Assembly (NCBI RefSeq): GCF_000423325.1
Contig: NZ_AUHT01000011.1
Location: forward strand, 186,001 to 250,000
DNA from: Lysobacter defluvii IMMIB APB-9 = DSM 18482
GTDB lineage: Bacteria; Pseudomonadota; Gammaproteobacteria; Xanthomonadales; Xanthomonadaceae
Reading direction: 5' to 3'
Length of the DNA stretch: 64,000 nucleotides
Both the position numbers and the translations under genes were made by a program. Every line of letters begins with the position of its first letter. The first letter of the stretch is position 1. Shown one piece after another: positions 36,582 through 44,749 of this stretch. The notes beneath the pieces were generated by a model. It made no database searches. It was not told the DNA's origin and saw nothing but the letters and a program-made list of their open reading frames with translations.

Positions 36582-36605
36582 GAGAGAATGAATGATCATT
36601 CTCTC
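36582..36605. promoter_or_regulatory. Palindromic operator upstream of the RND operon
   Basis: GAGAGAATGA and TCATTCTCTC are perfect 10-base inverted arms with a 4-base spacer; inside it GAATGATCATTC is itself a 12-base palindrome. It lies 58 bases before the adaptor ATG, where a TetR repressor would block the promoter. The repressor encoded at the operon's end is the natural candidate. Confidence 0.7.
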
Positions 36606-36684
36606 GCGGTCAACAATCCTGAACGGAATCCGCCGCTCTCCCCCAAGCCCCCGTTCAGGAACCGCGCCGGGCCCGGACCCCGTG

Positions 36685-37065
36685 TCAGTCGCAGGCGAAC
36701 GCGATGGTGGTCATCAGCGCGTTCTCGGCCTGTCGCGAGTCGAGCCGGGTGTGCTGGACCACGACCGGCACATCCGACTCGATGATGCTGGCGAACGGGG
36801 TGTCCTTCGGGATCTCCTCCGGGTCGCGCAGCTCGTTGAACCGCAGGTGGGAGGTGCGCCGGGCCGGCACCTCCACCCGGTAGGGTCCGGCGGGCTCGCG
36901 GTCGGCGAAGTACACGGTGATCCCGATGTGCGCCGTGTCGTCGCCGGCGTTGAGGATGCAGCAGGTCTCGTGGCTCTCCATCTGCGGCTCCGGGCCATTG
37001 CTCCAGCCCGGTATGTAGCCTTCGGCGATCGCCCAGCGCCTGCGTCCAACGGCATTCGTGTCCAT
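36685..37065 (-). CDS. ASRT-family (sensory rhodopsin transducer-like) small-molecule-binding protein
   Basis: A 126-residue beta-sandwich protein with strong similarity to the Anabaena sensory rhodopsin transducer over its whole length: WAIAEGYIPGWSNGPEPQ, SHETCCILNAGDDTAHI, VPARRTSHLRFNEL, and VPVVVQHTRLDSRQAENAL. Published comparative analysis proposed that the family binds sugars or related metabolites and regulates sugar operons. No rhodopsin is nearby. It starts at ATG 37065, 25 bp after the TreS-like gene, so both are probably one transcript. The conserved Arg/His cluster at 92-115 may be the ligand site (inference). Confidence 0.88.
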   Translation of the reverse strand: MDTNAVGRRRWAIAEGYIPGWSNGPEPQMESHETCCILNAGDDTAHIGITVYFADREPAGPYRVEVPARRTSHLRFNELRDPEEIPKDTPFASIIESDVPVVVQHTRLDSRQAENALMTTIAFACD

Positions 37066-37090
37066 GGCGGCGGTGTAGCAGGCGCGGCGG

Positions 37091-38749
37091 CTAGGTCGCG
37101 TCAACGGGCTGTTGGCGGCGCCGCAGCCAGCGGTAGCCCCACGGGTTGAGCCGGAGGGCGGCGGCATCGCAGCCCCGGTACGGAGCGTCGAACAGCACGT
37201 CGACCAGCTCGCCGCGCAGGTCGTCCTCGCGTACGCGTACCTGCTGCGGCTCGCCCGTGAGGTTGACGAGCGCGAGCAGCGAGCTGTCCTCGCCGTCGTA
37301 GCGCAGCCCGAACACGCCCGGGCAGTCGTGGCGCGCAGTGCGGCAGTCTCCGGCGATCTCGTGCAGCGCCAGCCGGACCTGGATCATCCTGCGGATCCGG
37401 TCGAGGAGCGAGCCGGGCCGCCAGGCCTGGTCCTCCACGTTCACTTGCTGGAACCCGAAGCGCCCGTCCGCGACCAGGGGCGCGGCGAGGTCGCCTGCCG
37501 CGGCGGTGGAGAAGCCGCCGTTCGGCCCCGCGTCCCATTGCATCGGGGTGCGAAGGGCGTTGCGCTCCTCCAGCGACAGGTCCTCGCCCATGCCGATCTC
37601 GTCGCCGTAGCGCAGCACCGGCGTGCCCGGCAGCGACAGCAGCAGCGCGTAGGACATCGCCAGCCGGTCCGGGTCGCCGTCGAGCATGGGGGCAAGGCGG
37701 CGGCGGATGCCGCGGTTGTAGATCCGCATCGACTCGTCGGGTGCGAAGGCCCGCATGACCTCCCCGCGCTCCGCTCCGGTGAGCTGGCCCAGGTCGAGTT
37801 CGTCATGGTTCCGGAGCCACATCGCCTGCCTCGTACGTGGGCCGCCGGGCTGGTGGGACGTCAGCGCCTCCTCCAGCGGCGCCCCCTCCTGCCGGGCGAG
37901 CGAAAGGAACAGCCTGTTGTTGATCGCGAAGTCCAGCAGGTGGGTCAGCCGGTCGGCGCGGCCGCCGCCGCCGAAGTAGCGCGGGTACTGCTCGGCCTCC
38001 ACGTCGGCCTCGCCCATGAGGATCGCGCCCGGGGACCGGGTCCAGGCGAACCGGTGCATGTCGTCCAGCAGCCAGAACCCGTCGTGCTCCGGATTGGCCG
38101 CGCGGCTGCGCTCGAGCATGTGCGGTACCGCGTCGACCCGGAAGCCGGCCACGCCCAGGCGGAGCCAGAAGGCCATGATCCGGTACACCTCCCTGCGGAC
38201 CTCCGGGTTGGCCAGGTCCAGGTCGGGCTGGTGCGGATAGAAGGTGTGGCGGTAGTACTGGCCCGCTTCCTCGTCCCAGGTCCAGACGCTGTCCTGTTCC
38301 GGCGGGAACATCGGCTCCACGCCCATGTCCACCGGCTCGTCGGCCCAGATGAACCAGTCGCGGTACCGGGAGTTCCGGTCCCGCCGGGCCTCCTGGAACC
38401 ACGGATGCTGGTCGGAGGTGTGCTGGACCACCAGTTCCACCAGCACGCGCAGGCCCAGCTGCTCGGCGCGCTCCATCAGGGCCACGAAATCGGCGATGTC
38501 GCCAAAGCGCGGATCGACCGAGAGGTGGTCGCTCACGTCGTAGCCGTGGTCCCGGTAGGGAGTCCTGTAGAACGGCAGCAGCCAGACGGTGCTCACCCCC
38601 AGCGAGCGGATGTAGTCCAGGCGGCGGGTGATGCCCGGCAGGTCGCCCCAGCCGTCGCCGTTGCTGTCCAGGTACAGGGCGGGATCGATCTGGTAGATGA
38701 CGCTGTCGGCGTGGTGCACGTGGTCTCCCGGCATGGACGTGCGGGCCAT
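37091..38749 (-). CDS. treS: GH13 enzyme, trehalose synthase (TreS)-like
   Basis: GH13 glycoside hydrolase or transglycosidase; TreS interconverts maltose and trehalose. From ATG 38749 (or 38734) it has 552 residues. The N-terminus VIYQIDPALYLDSNGDGWGD is TreS-like. The catalytic nucleophile is Asp206 in AGFRVDAVPHML, the acid Glu247 in ILMGEADVEAEQY, and Asp316 in WLRNHDELDLG. NRGIRRRLAPMLDGDPDRL and LPGTPVLRYGDEIGMGEDL are TreS hallmarks. No maltokinase domain is fused and no GlgE or maltokinase is nearby. Other GH13 hydrolases are possible. It is followed at 25 bp by the ASRT gene. Confidence 0.8.
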   Translation of the reverse strand: MARTSMPGDHVHHADSVIYQIDPALYLDSNGDGWGDLPGITRRLDYIRSLGVSTVWLLPFYRTPYRDHGYDVSDHLSVDPRFGDIADFVALMERAEQLGLRVLVELVVQHTSDQHPWFQEARRDRNSRYRDWFIWADEPVDMGVEPMFPPEQDSVWTWDEEAGQYYRHTFYPHQPDLDLANPEVRREVYRIMAFWLRLGVAGFRVDAVPHMLERSRAANPEHDGFWLLDDMHRFAWTRSPGAILMGEADVEAEQYPRYFGGGGRADRLTHLLDFAINNRLFLSLARQEGAPLEEALTSHQPGGPRTRQAMWLRNHDELDLGQLTGAERGEVMRAFAPDESMRIYNRGIRRRLAPMLDGDPDRLAMSYALLLSLPGTPVLRYGDEIGMGEDLSLEERNALRTPMQWDAGPNGGFSTAAAGDLAAPLVADGRFGFQQVNVEDQAWRPGSLLDRIRRMIQVRLALHEIAGDCRTARHDCPGVFGLRYDGEDSSLLALVNLTGEPQQVRVREDDLRGELVDVLFDAPYRGCDAAALRLNPWGYRWLRRRQQPVDAT

Positions 38750-38825
38750 CGTGCGCAGGCGGGCGTCAACACGCGGTCGGTCCTGGCCGCGCCGGGCGCG
38801 CAGGATGCGGGCGCGCAAACAGAAA

Positions 38826-38850
38826 GGGCCCCTGCAGTGCAGGGGCCCCG
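38826..38850 (-). terminator. Terminator of tRNA-Ser(GGA)
   Basis: On the minus strand GGGGCCCCTGCA and TGCAGGGGCCC form an 11-12 bp stem followed by TTTCTGTTTG, 7 bases after the tRNA. It closely resembles the terminator after tRNA-Lys (10540-10571). Confidence 0.85.
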
Positions 38851-38856
38851 ATGATC

Positions 38857-38949
38857 TGGCGGAGAGAGGGGGATTCGAACCCCCGAGGCGGGGTTTAGCC
38901 GCCTACACACTTTCCAGGCGTGCTCCTTCAACCACTCGGACACCTCTCC
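38857..38949 (-). tRNA. tRNA-Ser (anticodon GGA)
   Basis: Acceptor GGAGAGG, long variable arm and encoded CCA. The anticodon arm CACGC-CTGGAAA-GTGTG gives GGA, reading UCC/UCU. Confidence 0.95.
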
Positions 38950-38982
38950 GGACCCCACGGCGCAGGGCGCACGGGGCCGCGA

Positions 38983-39011
38983 ATTCTAGCGCCCGGCCGG
39001 TGCGCCGGCAA
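38983..39011 (-). promoter_or_regulatory. Promoter of tRNA-Ser(GGA)
   Basis: On the minus strand TTGCCG (39011-39006), a 17 bp spacer and TAGAAT (38988-38983) lie about 34 bases before the tRNA, divergent from dnaX. Confidence 0.7.
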
Positions 39012-39107
39012 GTGCGGCGGCCGCGGGCGTGGCCCGTGGCACAATGGCCGGCCAGCGCCGCGGACCGCCGCGCCGCACCGTGATCCCGCCCACCACGCAA
39101 GGTATCG

Positions 39108-40889
39108 ATGTCCTACCTCGTCCTCGCCCGCAAGTGGCGCCCCCGGCGCTTCGCCGAACTGGTCGGGCAGGAGCACGTGGTGCGCGCGCTGACCAATGCC
39201 CTGGACAGCGGGCGCATCCACCACGCCTTCCTGTTCACCGGCACCCGCGGGGTGGGCAAGACCACGATCGCGCGGATTTTCGCCAAGTCGCTCAACTGCG
39301 AGCAGGGCACGTCGGCGGAGCCCTGCGGCGAGTGCGCGGCGTGCCGCGACATCGACGCCGGCCGCTTCATGGACCTGCTGGAGATCGACGCCGCCTCCAA
39401 CACCGGCGTCGACGACGTGCGCGAGGTGATCGAGAACGCGCAGTACTCGCCCTCGCGCGGGCGGGTGAAGGTGTACCTGATCGACGAGGTGCACATGCTG
39501 TCCAAGGCGGCGTTCAACGCGCTGCTCAAGACCCTGGAGGAGCCGCCGGGGCACGTGAAGTTCCTGCTGGCCACCACCGACCCGCAGAAGCTGCCGGTCA
39601 CGGTGCTCAGCCGCTGCCTGCAGTTCAACCTCAAGCGCCTGGACGAGGCGCAGATCGGCGGCCAGATCGAAAAGATCCTCGCCGCCGAGGAGATCGCGGT
39701 GGAGCCCGGCGCGGTGCGCCAGGTGGCCCGCGCCGCCGACGGCAGCCTGCGCGACGCGCTGTCGCTGCTGGACCAGGCGATCGCCTACACCGGCGGCCAG
39801 CTGACCGACGCTTCCGTCGCGGCGATGCTCGGGACCGTGGACCGCACCCGGGTGGGCGCGCTGCTCGCCGCACTGGCCGACGGGGATGGCGCCGCGCTGC
39901 TGGACGAGGTCGCCACGCTGGCGGAGTTCTCGCCGGACTGGGGCGGCGTGCTCGACGCGCTGGCCGAGGCGCTGCACCGGATCCAGGTGCGCCAGCTGGT
40001 GCCCGCGGTCGCGGCGACGGTCGAAGGCGTGGACGTCGAGGGACTGGCGGGCCGCATCCCCGCCGAGGTCGTGCAGCTGTGGTACCAGATGGCGATCGGG
40101 GGCCGGCGCGACCTGCCGCTTGCCCCGAGCCCGCGCGCCGGGTTCGAGATGAGCCTGCTGCGGATGCTGGCCTTCCGCCCCGCCAGCGCCGGGGACGTCG
40201 CCGCGCCGGAGACGCCGGTGGCCCGACCGCGCCCGCGCGCGGAGGCCGAGCCGGAACCTGAACCCGACCCGGCGGGTCGCACCGGCTCGGCCGACAGCCA
40301 GGCCGCGGAAGCCGCGGAGCCCGACGCCGGTGACGCCGGCGGCGGGGACGACGATGTTCCCTGGCGGGAACCCGATTTCCCGGCCGAAGACGCGGTGCCA
40401 CCGCCCACCCCATTCCCCGAAGACGCGGCTCCGCGCGACCCTGCCCCCGAAAGGCCGGCACGGGATCCGGATTCGCAGTCCGGCGGTCCGGCACGGCTCG
40501 CCAGCGCCGACGACTGGTACCAGTGGGTGCTGCGCAGCGAACTGAAGGGCCCGGCGCGGGTGCTGGCCGAACACGCCGGTTTCCTCGGGCTGTCCGGGGG
40601 CACCCTGCGCCTTGCGCTGGCCCCGGAGGACGAGCTGCTGTGCAAGCCGGCGTTGGTCGAGCGCATCGCCGCGGCCCTGGCCCCGCTGCTGGGCGGCGAG
40701 CCGCGGATCAGCTTCGAGGCGGCCAGCAGCCCGGCCGAGTCGGTGGACCGCCGGCGGCAGCGGGAGAAGGCCCGCCGCCAGGCCGAGGCGGAGGCGGCGT
40801 TCATGGCCGACGCCGAGGTGCAGCGGCTGATCCGCGAGCACGGCGCGACCGTGGTGCCGGACTCGATCCGCCCCTACGACGGCCCTTGA
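39108..40889 (+). CDS. dnaX: DNA polymerase III tau subunit (DnaX)
   Basis: Clamp-loader ATPase and organiser of the replisome. It has 593 residues. Walker A GTRGVGKT is at 45-52, zinc ligands Cys64, Cys73, Cys76 and Cys79 follow, then VKVYLIDEVHMLS (Walker B), the SRC-type LSRCLQFNL sensor, and domain III. A 90-residue acidic, Pro-rich linker (about 365-455) leads to the tau C-terminal domain (DDWYQWVLRSELKGPARVLAEHA). No A-run slippery site is seen, so gamma may not be made by E. coli-type frameshifting. ATG 39108 follows AAGG. First gene of dnaX-ybaB-recR. Confidence 0.97.
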   Translation: MSYLVLARKWRPRRFAELVGQEHVVRALTNALDSGRIHHAFLFTGTRGVGKTTIARIFAKSLNCEQGTSAEPCGECAACRDIDAGRFMDLLEIDAASNTGVDDVREVIENAQYSPSRGRVKVYLIDEVHMLSKAAFNALLKTLEEPPGHVKFLLATTDPQKLPVTVLSRCLQFNLKRLDEAQIGGQIEKILAAEEIAVEPGAVRQVARAADGSLRDALSLLDQAIAYTGGQLTDASVAAMLGTVDRTRVGALLAALADGDGAALLDEVATLAEFSPDWGGVLDALAEALHRIQVRQLVPAVAATVEGVDVEGLAGRIPAEVVQLWYQMAIGGRRDLPLAPSPRAGFEMSLLRMLAFRPASAGDVAAPETPVARPRPRAEAEPEPEPDPAGRTGSADSQAAEAAEPDAGDAGGGDDDVPWREPDFPAEDAVPPPTPFPEDAAPRDPAPERPARDPDSQSGGPARLASADDWYQWVLRSELKGPARVLAEHAGFLGLSGGTLRLALAPEDELLCKPALVERIAAALAPLLGGEPRISFEAASSPAESVDRRRQREKARRQAEAEAAFMADAEVQRLIREHGATVVPDSIRPYDGP

Positions 40890-40934
40890 GCACGCCCCGG
40901 CGTGCCACCATCCCTTTCCCTCCCCAGGACACGA

Positions 40935-41264
40935 GTGAACGACATGCGCGGAAACATCGCCCAACTCATGCAGCAGGCGCAGAAGATGCAGGAGAACATG
41001 CAGCGTGCGCAGGAAGAGCTGGCCAACATCGAGGTCACCGGCAACGCCGGCGGCGGCATGGTCAGCGTGACCCTGAGCGGCCGCATGGAGTGCCGCAAGG
41101 TCCGGATCGATCCCAGCGTGGTTACCGACGCGGAGATGACCGAGGACCTGGTGGCCGCGGCAATCAACGACGCGGTCAACAAGGTCAACGCCGCCTCGCA
41201 GGAGAAGCTGGGCTCGGCCGCCGCCGGCATGCAGCTGCCGCCGGGCTTCAAGATGCCGTTCTGA
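40935..41264 (+). CDS. ybaB: Nucleoid-associated protein YbaB/EbfC
   Basis: Small dimeric DNA-binding protein encoded between dnaX and recR in most bacteria; it coats the nucleoid. From the GTG at 40935 it has 109 residues. That GTG has AGGA five bases upstream, while the in-frame ATG at 40944 (106 residues) is 14 bases away, so the GTG is favoured. The helical N-terminus [22 protein letters not shown] and core [16 protein letters not shown] are typical. The gap to dnaX is 45 bp. Confidence 0.93.
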   Translation: MNDMRGNIAQLMQQAQKMQENMQRAQEELANIEVTGNAGGGMVSVTLSGRMECRKVRIDPSVVTDAEMTEDLVAAAINDAVNKVNAASQEKLGSAAAGMQLPPGFKMPF

Positions 41265-41277
41265 GCAGGAACCACCG

Positions 41278-41874
41278 ATGAGCTCGCCGCTGCTGCAGCA
41301 ACTGGTCGAGGCGCTGCGCATCCTCCCCGGGGTCGGGCCCAAGTCGGCCCAGCGCATGGCCTACCACGTGCTGGAGCGCGACCGCGCCGGCGCGGAGCGG
41401 CTGGCGGGGGTGCTGGCCGAGGCGGTCGAGCGCATCGGCCACTGCGAGCGCTGCCGGGACTTCAGCGAGCAGCCGGTGTGCGCCACCTGTTCCAGCGCCT
41501 CGCGCGACACCCAGCTGCTGTGCGTGGTCGAGACGCCCGCCGACCGGCTGGCGATCGAGCAGGCGACCGGCTACCGCGGCCTGTACTACGTGCTGCAGGG
41601 CCGGCTCAGCCCCCTGGACGGGATTGGCCCGGCGGAACTGGGGCTGGAGCGGCTGGAGGCGCGCCTGGCCGGCGGCGGGGTGGCGGAGCTGATCATCGCC
41701 ACCAACCCGACGGTGGAGGGGGAGGCGACCGCACATTACCTGGGCCAGCTCGCCCGGCGCCACGGCGTGCGACCCAGCCGGCCGGCCCACGGCATGCCCC
41801 TGGGCGGCGAGCTGGAGTACGTCGACCGCGGCACGCTGTCCCACGCGTTCACCAGCCGCAGCGAACTCACCTGA
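41278..41874 (+). CDS. recR: Recombination mediator RecR
   Basis: With RecO and RecF loads RecA on gapped DNA. It has 198 residues. The N-terminal HhH motif ([20 protein letters not shown]), zinc finger Cys56, Cys59, Cys68 and Cys71, Toprim region ([30 protein letters not shown]) and C-terminal Walker-B-like tail are present. ATG 41278 is 13 bp after ybaB. Confidence 0.97.
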   Translation: MSSPLLQQLVEALRILPGVGPKSAQRMAYHVLERDRAGAERLAGVLAEAVERIGHCERCRDFSEQPVCATCSSASRDTQLLCVVETPADRLAIEQATGYRGLYYVLQGRLSPLDGIGPAELGLERLEARLAGGGVAELIIATNPTVEGEATAHYLGQLARRHGVRPSRPAHGMPLGGELEYVDRGTLSHAFTSRSELT

Positions 41875-41911
41875 GCGCCGCAGCGGCGCACCGGCCCAAT
41901 GAGAGGAAGCC

Positions 41912-42271
41912 ATGAGCGAGACTGACGACACGATCTTCGGCCGGATCATCCGGCGCGAGCTGCCGGCCGACATCGTCTACGAGGACGACGAGCTGATCGC
42001 CTTCCGCGATATTGCACCGCAGGCCCCGGTGCACGTGCTGTTCGTGCCCAAGGTGCGCGTCCCCACGCTCGACGACCTGACGCCGGAACAGGCCCCGATC
42101 ATCGGCAGGCTTGCGCTGGCGGCGGCGAACTACGCCCGCGAGCAGGGCTTCGCGCGGGACGGCTACCGGATCGTCATGAACTGCAACGACAACGGCGGGC
42201 AGACCGTGTTCCAGATCCACCTGCACCTGCTGGCCGGTGCGCCGCTGGGGGGCTTCGGCGAGGGGCGCTGA
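41912..42271 (+). CDS. HIT family nucleotide-binding protein (HINT branch) with altered triad
   Basis: A 119-residue protein resembling HINT purine-nucleoside phosphoramidases (DTIFGRIIRRELPADIVYEDD, FRDIAPQAPVHVLFVPK). The histidine triad is normally H-x-H-x-H. Here the first position is Gln101: FQIHLHLLAG, with His103 (the expected nucleophile) and His105 kept. An activity change is possible but not shown. ATG 41912 with GAGGAAG upstream. It lies 37 bp after recR on the same strand and may be part of that operon. Confidence 0.9.
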   Translation: MSETDDTIFGRIIRRELPADIVYEDDELIAFRDIAPQAPVHVLFVPKVRVPTLDDLTPEQAPIIGRLALAAANYAREQGFARDGYRIVMNCNDNGGQTVFQIHLHLLAGAPLGGFGEGR

Positions 42272-42278
42272 GTCCCGC

Positions 42279-42764
42279 CTACCACCAGCCCCACCACGGC
42301 CACGGCGCGGGCCGCTCGATCACGTCCACGCGCTCGCGGATGCCCCACAGGTAGACCACGTCGGCCGCCATCCGCGGCAGGCGGTACTCGTACTCGCCGA
42401 TCTCGCGGTCCTCGTAGCCGTCGATGCGGCCGGTGAAGGTGACCTCGCGGCCGGCCTGGAAGATCGCCGGATCGTAGAACCCGTCGCGGCAGGCCAGGAA
42501 GCGGCCGTCGTAACGGTCGCTGGAACGCACCGGCCGCCCGGTGCCGTCCAGCTGGATGCCCAGCATCTGGAAGCAGGTGCGGTTCTCGCCAGGCTCCACC
42601 GCGATGATCCGGCCACCCCACCGCACCGGCAGGCCGGTGTGGTCGCCGGAGGAGGCCTGGTGGGCGGTCATCTCCGTATAGCCGCCCTGCAGCGGGGCAG
42701 GGTAGGTCGCGCATCCGGCAAGGCCGGCGAGGGCGAGGGCGAGCAGGGTCAGTCGGATCTTCAT
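42279..42764 (-). CDS. Slp-family outer-membrane lipoprotein
   Basis: A 161-residue lipoprotein: signal peptide with Cys18 in ALAGLAGCATYP. The rest matches the Slp family (VRWGGRIIAVEPGENRTCFQMLGIQLD, GRFLACRDGFYDPAIFQAGREVTFTGRIDG, DVVYLWG). Slp proteins are starvation- or acid-induced outer-membrane proteins of unknown biochemical role. ATG 42764 overlaps the transglutaminase-protein stop (ATGA), so it is the fourth gene of the moxR operon. It is convergent with the HIT gene, 7 bp apart. Confidence 0.85.
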   Translation of the reverse strand: MKIRLTLLALALAGLAGCATYPAPLQGGYTEMTAHQASSGDHTGLPVRWGGRIIAVEPGENRTCFQMLGIQLDGTGRPVRSSDRYDGRFLACRDGFYDPAIFQAGREVTFTGRIDGYEDREIGEYEYRLPRMAADVVYLWGIRERVDVIERPAPWPWWGWW

Positions 42765-44749
42765 GTCGGGTCTCCGGAGTCGGACCCGCGCCGGCGGCGG
42801 GGCGGCCGGTGGCGGCGCAGGTCGCGGGCAAGCTGGCGGGTGCCGGGCTGCCGGGTGTGTGCCGGAGCGTAGCGCGAATTGCTGAAACGCCGGCTGAGTT
42901 CCAGCAGGCCCGGATCGCCACCCAGCGCCTCGTCCACCCGGCGCGCCCACTGCTGTGCCGGCTCGGACGGATCGCGCCCCAGGCCCAGCCGGCGGTAGCG
43001 CGCATCGAGCCGGTGCCAGGCCCGCAGCACCGGGTCGGGCTGGCGCTCGCCGCGCCGGCTGAGCCAGACCATCCACAGCAGGGCGAGCAGGGCCACCAGC
43101 GCGAAGGACAGCGCCAGGCGGACGGAATCCAGGCGCTCGATGCCCAGCGGCCGCAGCAGGGTGGCCTGGCGTTCGGCGTCGAAGCCGAGCAGCAGGTCGT
43201 TCCAGCCCATGCGCAGCCAGTCCCCGAAGTCGAACAGGCCGCCCGCGCCGCCGAGCGCACCGCCGATCCCGGTGCCGGACTGGCGGTCGGCGACCGTGTC
43301 GTAGATCCGCTCCGGCGCGACGGCGGCGGTCGGGTCCACCCGTCGCCAGCCTTCGCCCTCCAGCCAGACCTCGACCCAGGCGTGGGCGTCGGAGCGGCGC
43401 ACGAGCCAGTAGTCGCCGAATGCGTTCCGGTGGCCGCCGACGTAGCCGGTGACCACCCGCGCCGGGATCCCCGCGGCACGCATCAGCACCGTGTACGCGC
43501 CGGCGTAGTGCTCGCAGAAGCCCACCTGCTGGTCGAACAGGAACTCGTCGACGCCGTGCCGGCCGGCAAGCGGGGTGCTGAGGCTGTAGGCGAAATCGTC
43601 GGTGATCCAGTCGAGCGCGCGCTGGACGATGGCTTCGTCGTCGTCGCCGGCCTCCGCGCGCCACTGCCGGGCCAGGTCCACGGTGCGCGGGTTGAAGCCC
43701 TCCGGCAATGCCAGCGCGGCCCGGCGCAGCTGCGGGGCGAGCTCGTGGTCGAATCGCGCCGGTGGCGCCGAGGTCATGGTCCACCGGGTCAATGCGCTGA
43801 GCGGGCGCCGGGTGAACAGCTCCAGGTCCCGGCCCATGCGCACGCCCTCGGGTGCCTCCACGGGCAGGTCGAGCGCGACCAGCTGGCGGCGCTCGGTAGG
43901 CTCGACCTCGACCTGGTAGGTCCAGCGCGGCCCGGCGTGCTCGACCGGTGCCGGCGCGGCCCGCGCCAGCCAGTCGGAACGGCTCCAGGTGCGGCCGTCG
44001 AACTGCCACATCACCGGGCCGCGCCAGTACATCTGCGTGCGGTCGGGCTCCGCGCCCTGGAACCGGACCCGCAACGCCGGGGAGTCGTCGACCAGCAGGT
44101 CGAGCCAGTCGCCGGGCGACATCTCGTCGGACAGGCCGGTGGTGGCCATCGCCCGCTCCGGCACGCCCCACAGCGGGGAGGCCAGGCGGGGGAACAGCCA
44201 GAACGCGGCCAGCGCGAGGGGAAGCCCGAGCGCCAGCAGCTTGCCTACCCGCCGCAGCCGCGGCCCCGCGCCGGTCGCGAGCGGCTCCCCCGACTCCAGC
44301 TCCGCCAGACGCTGCAGTGCCATGAGCACCAGGACGGCGCCCGCCAGGCCCAGCACCAGGCTCACCGGGCCCTGGTCGAGCAGGAAGGTGCCGAACGGGG
44401 CGAACAGCGCGAAGCCCAGCAGGCTGCGTGCGTCGCGCAGCCGGAACGTCTCCGCGGGCTTGATCGCCAGCATCGCCGCCAGCACGGCGGTGCCGGTGTC
44501 GCGGCCGATGCGGAAGTCGGACATCGCCAGCACCAGGCCCAGCATCCCGAGCGCCAGCAGCAGCCGCGCCGCGCCCGGGATGGTCCGACGCCAGGACACC
44601 ACTGCGACGCCGACCGCCACCAAGCCGGTCAACGCACCCAGCAGGCCGGGCAGTTGCAGCAGCAGCGGCAGCAGGCAGGCGCCGGCCGCGGCCAGCGTCC
44701 AGGCGCGGCTGCCGGGGTCGAGCCGGAGGCGGTCGGCGGGATCAGACAT
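42761..44749 (-). CDS. Transglutaminase-like membrane protein (TgpA type)
   Basis: A 662-residue inner-membrane protein. Five to six N-terminal helices (about 15-205) are followed by a large periplasmic domain with the papain-like triad: Cys412 in QQVGFCEHYAGAYTVLMRAAG, His456 in SDAHAWVEVW and Asp in WRRVDPTA. One more helix (about 575-595) precedes a cytoplasmic DUF4129-like tail. TgpA of Pseudomonas aeruginosa is essential and linked to cell-surface integrity. It overlaps the DUF58 gene by 8 bp. The substrate is unknown. Confidence 0.88.
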   Translation of the reverse strand: MSDPADRLRLDPGSRAWTLAAAGACLLPLLLQLPGLLGALTGLVAVGVAVVSWRRTIPGAARLLLALGMLGLVLAMSDFRIGRDTGTAVLAAMLAIKPAETFRLRDARSLLGFALFAPFGTFLLDQGPVSLVLGLAGAVLVLMALQRLAELESGEPLATGAGPRLRRVGKLLALGLPLALAAFWLFPRLASPLWGVPERAMATTGLSDEMSPGDWLDLLVDDSPALRVRFQGAEPDRTQMYWRGPVMWQFDGRTWSRSDWLARAAPAPVEHAGPRWTYQVEVEPTERRQLVALDLPVEAPEGVRMGRDLELFTRRPLSALTRWTMTSAPPARFDHELAPQLRRAALALPEGFNPRTVDLARQWRAEAGDDDEAIVQRALDWITDDFAYSLSTPLAGRHGVDEFLFDQQVGFCEHYAGAYTVLMRAAGIPARVVTGYVGGHRNAFGDYWLVRRSDAHAWVEVWLEGEGWRRVDPTAAVAPERIYDTVADRQSGTGIGGALGGAGGLFDFGDWLRMGWNDLLLGFDAERQATLLRPLGIERLDSVRLALSFALVALLALLWMVWLSRRGERQPDPVLRAWHRLDARYRRLGLGRDPSEPAQQWARRVDEALGGDPGLLELSRRFSNSRYAPAHTRQPGTRQLARDLRRHRPPRRRRGSDSGDPT

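Noticed and set aside
31517-36595. A 1692-codon open frame on the plus strand
   Set aside because: It lies opposite the RND pump and adaptor genes. Its sequence is His/Arg/Ala/Gly-rich with no domain, the usual antisense shadow in GC-rich DNA.
36685-37065. Evidence for a photosensory system around the ASRT protein
   Set aside because: No rhodopsin, carotenoid or retinal gene is in the window, so light sensing is not supported here.
39108-40889. A programmed frameshift site in dnaX
   Set aside because: No A6/A7 or equivalent heptamer was found in the linker region.
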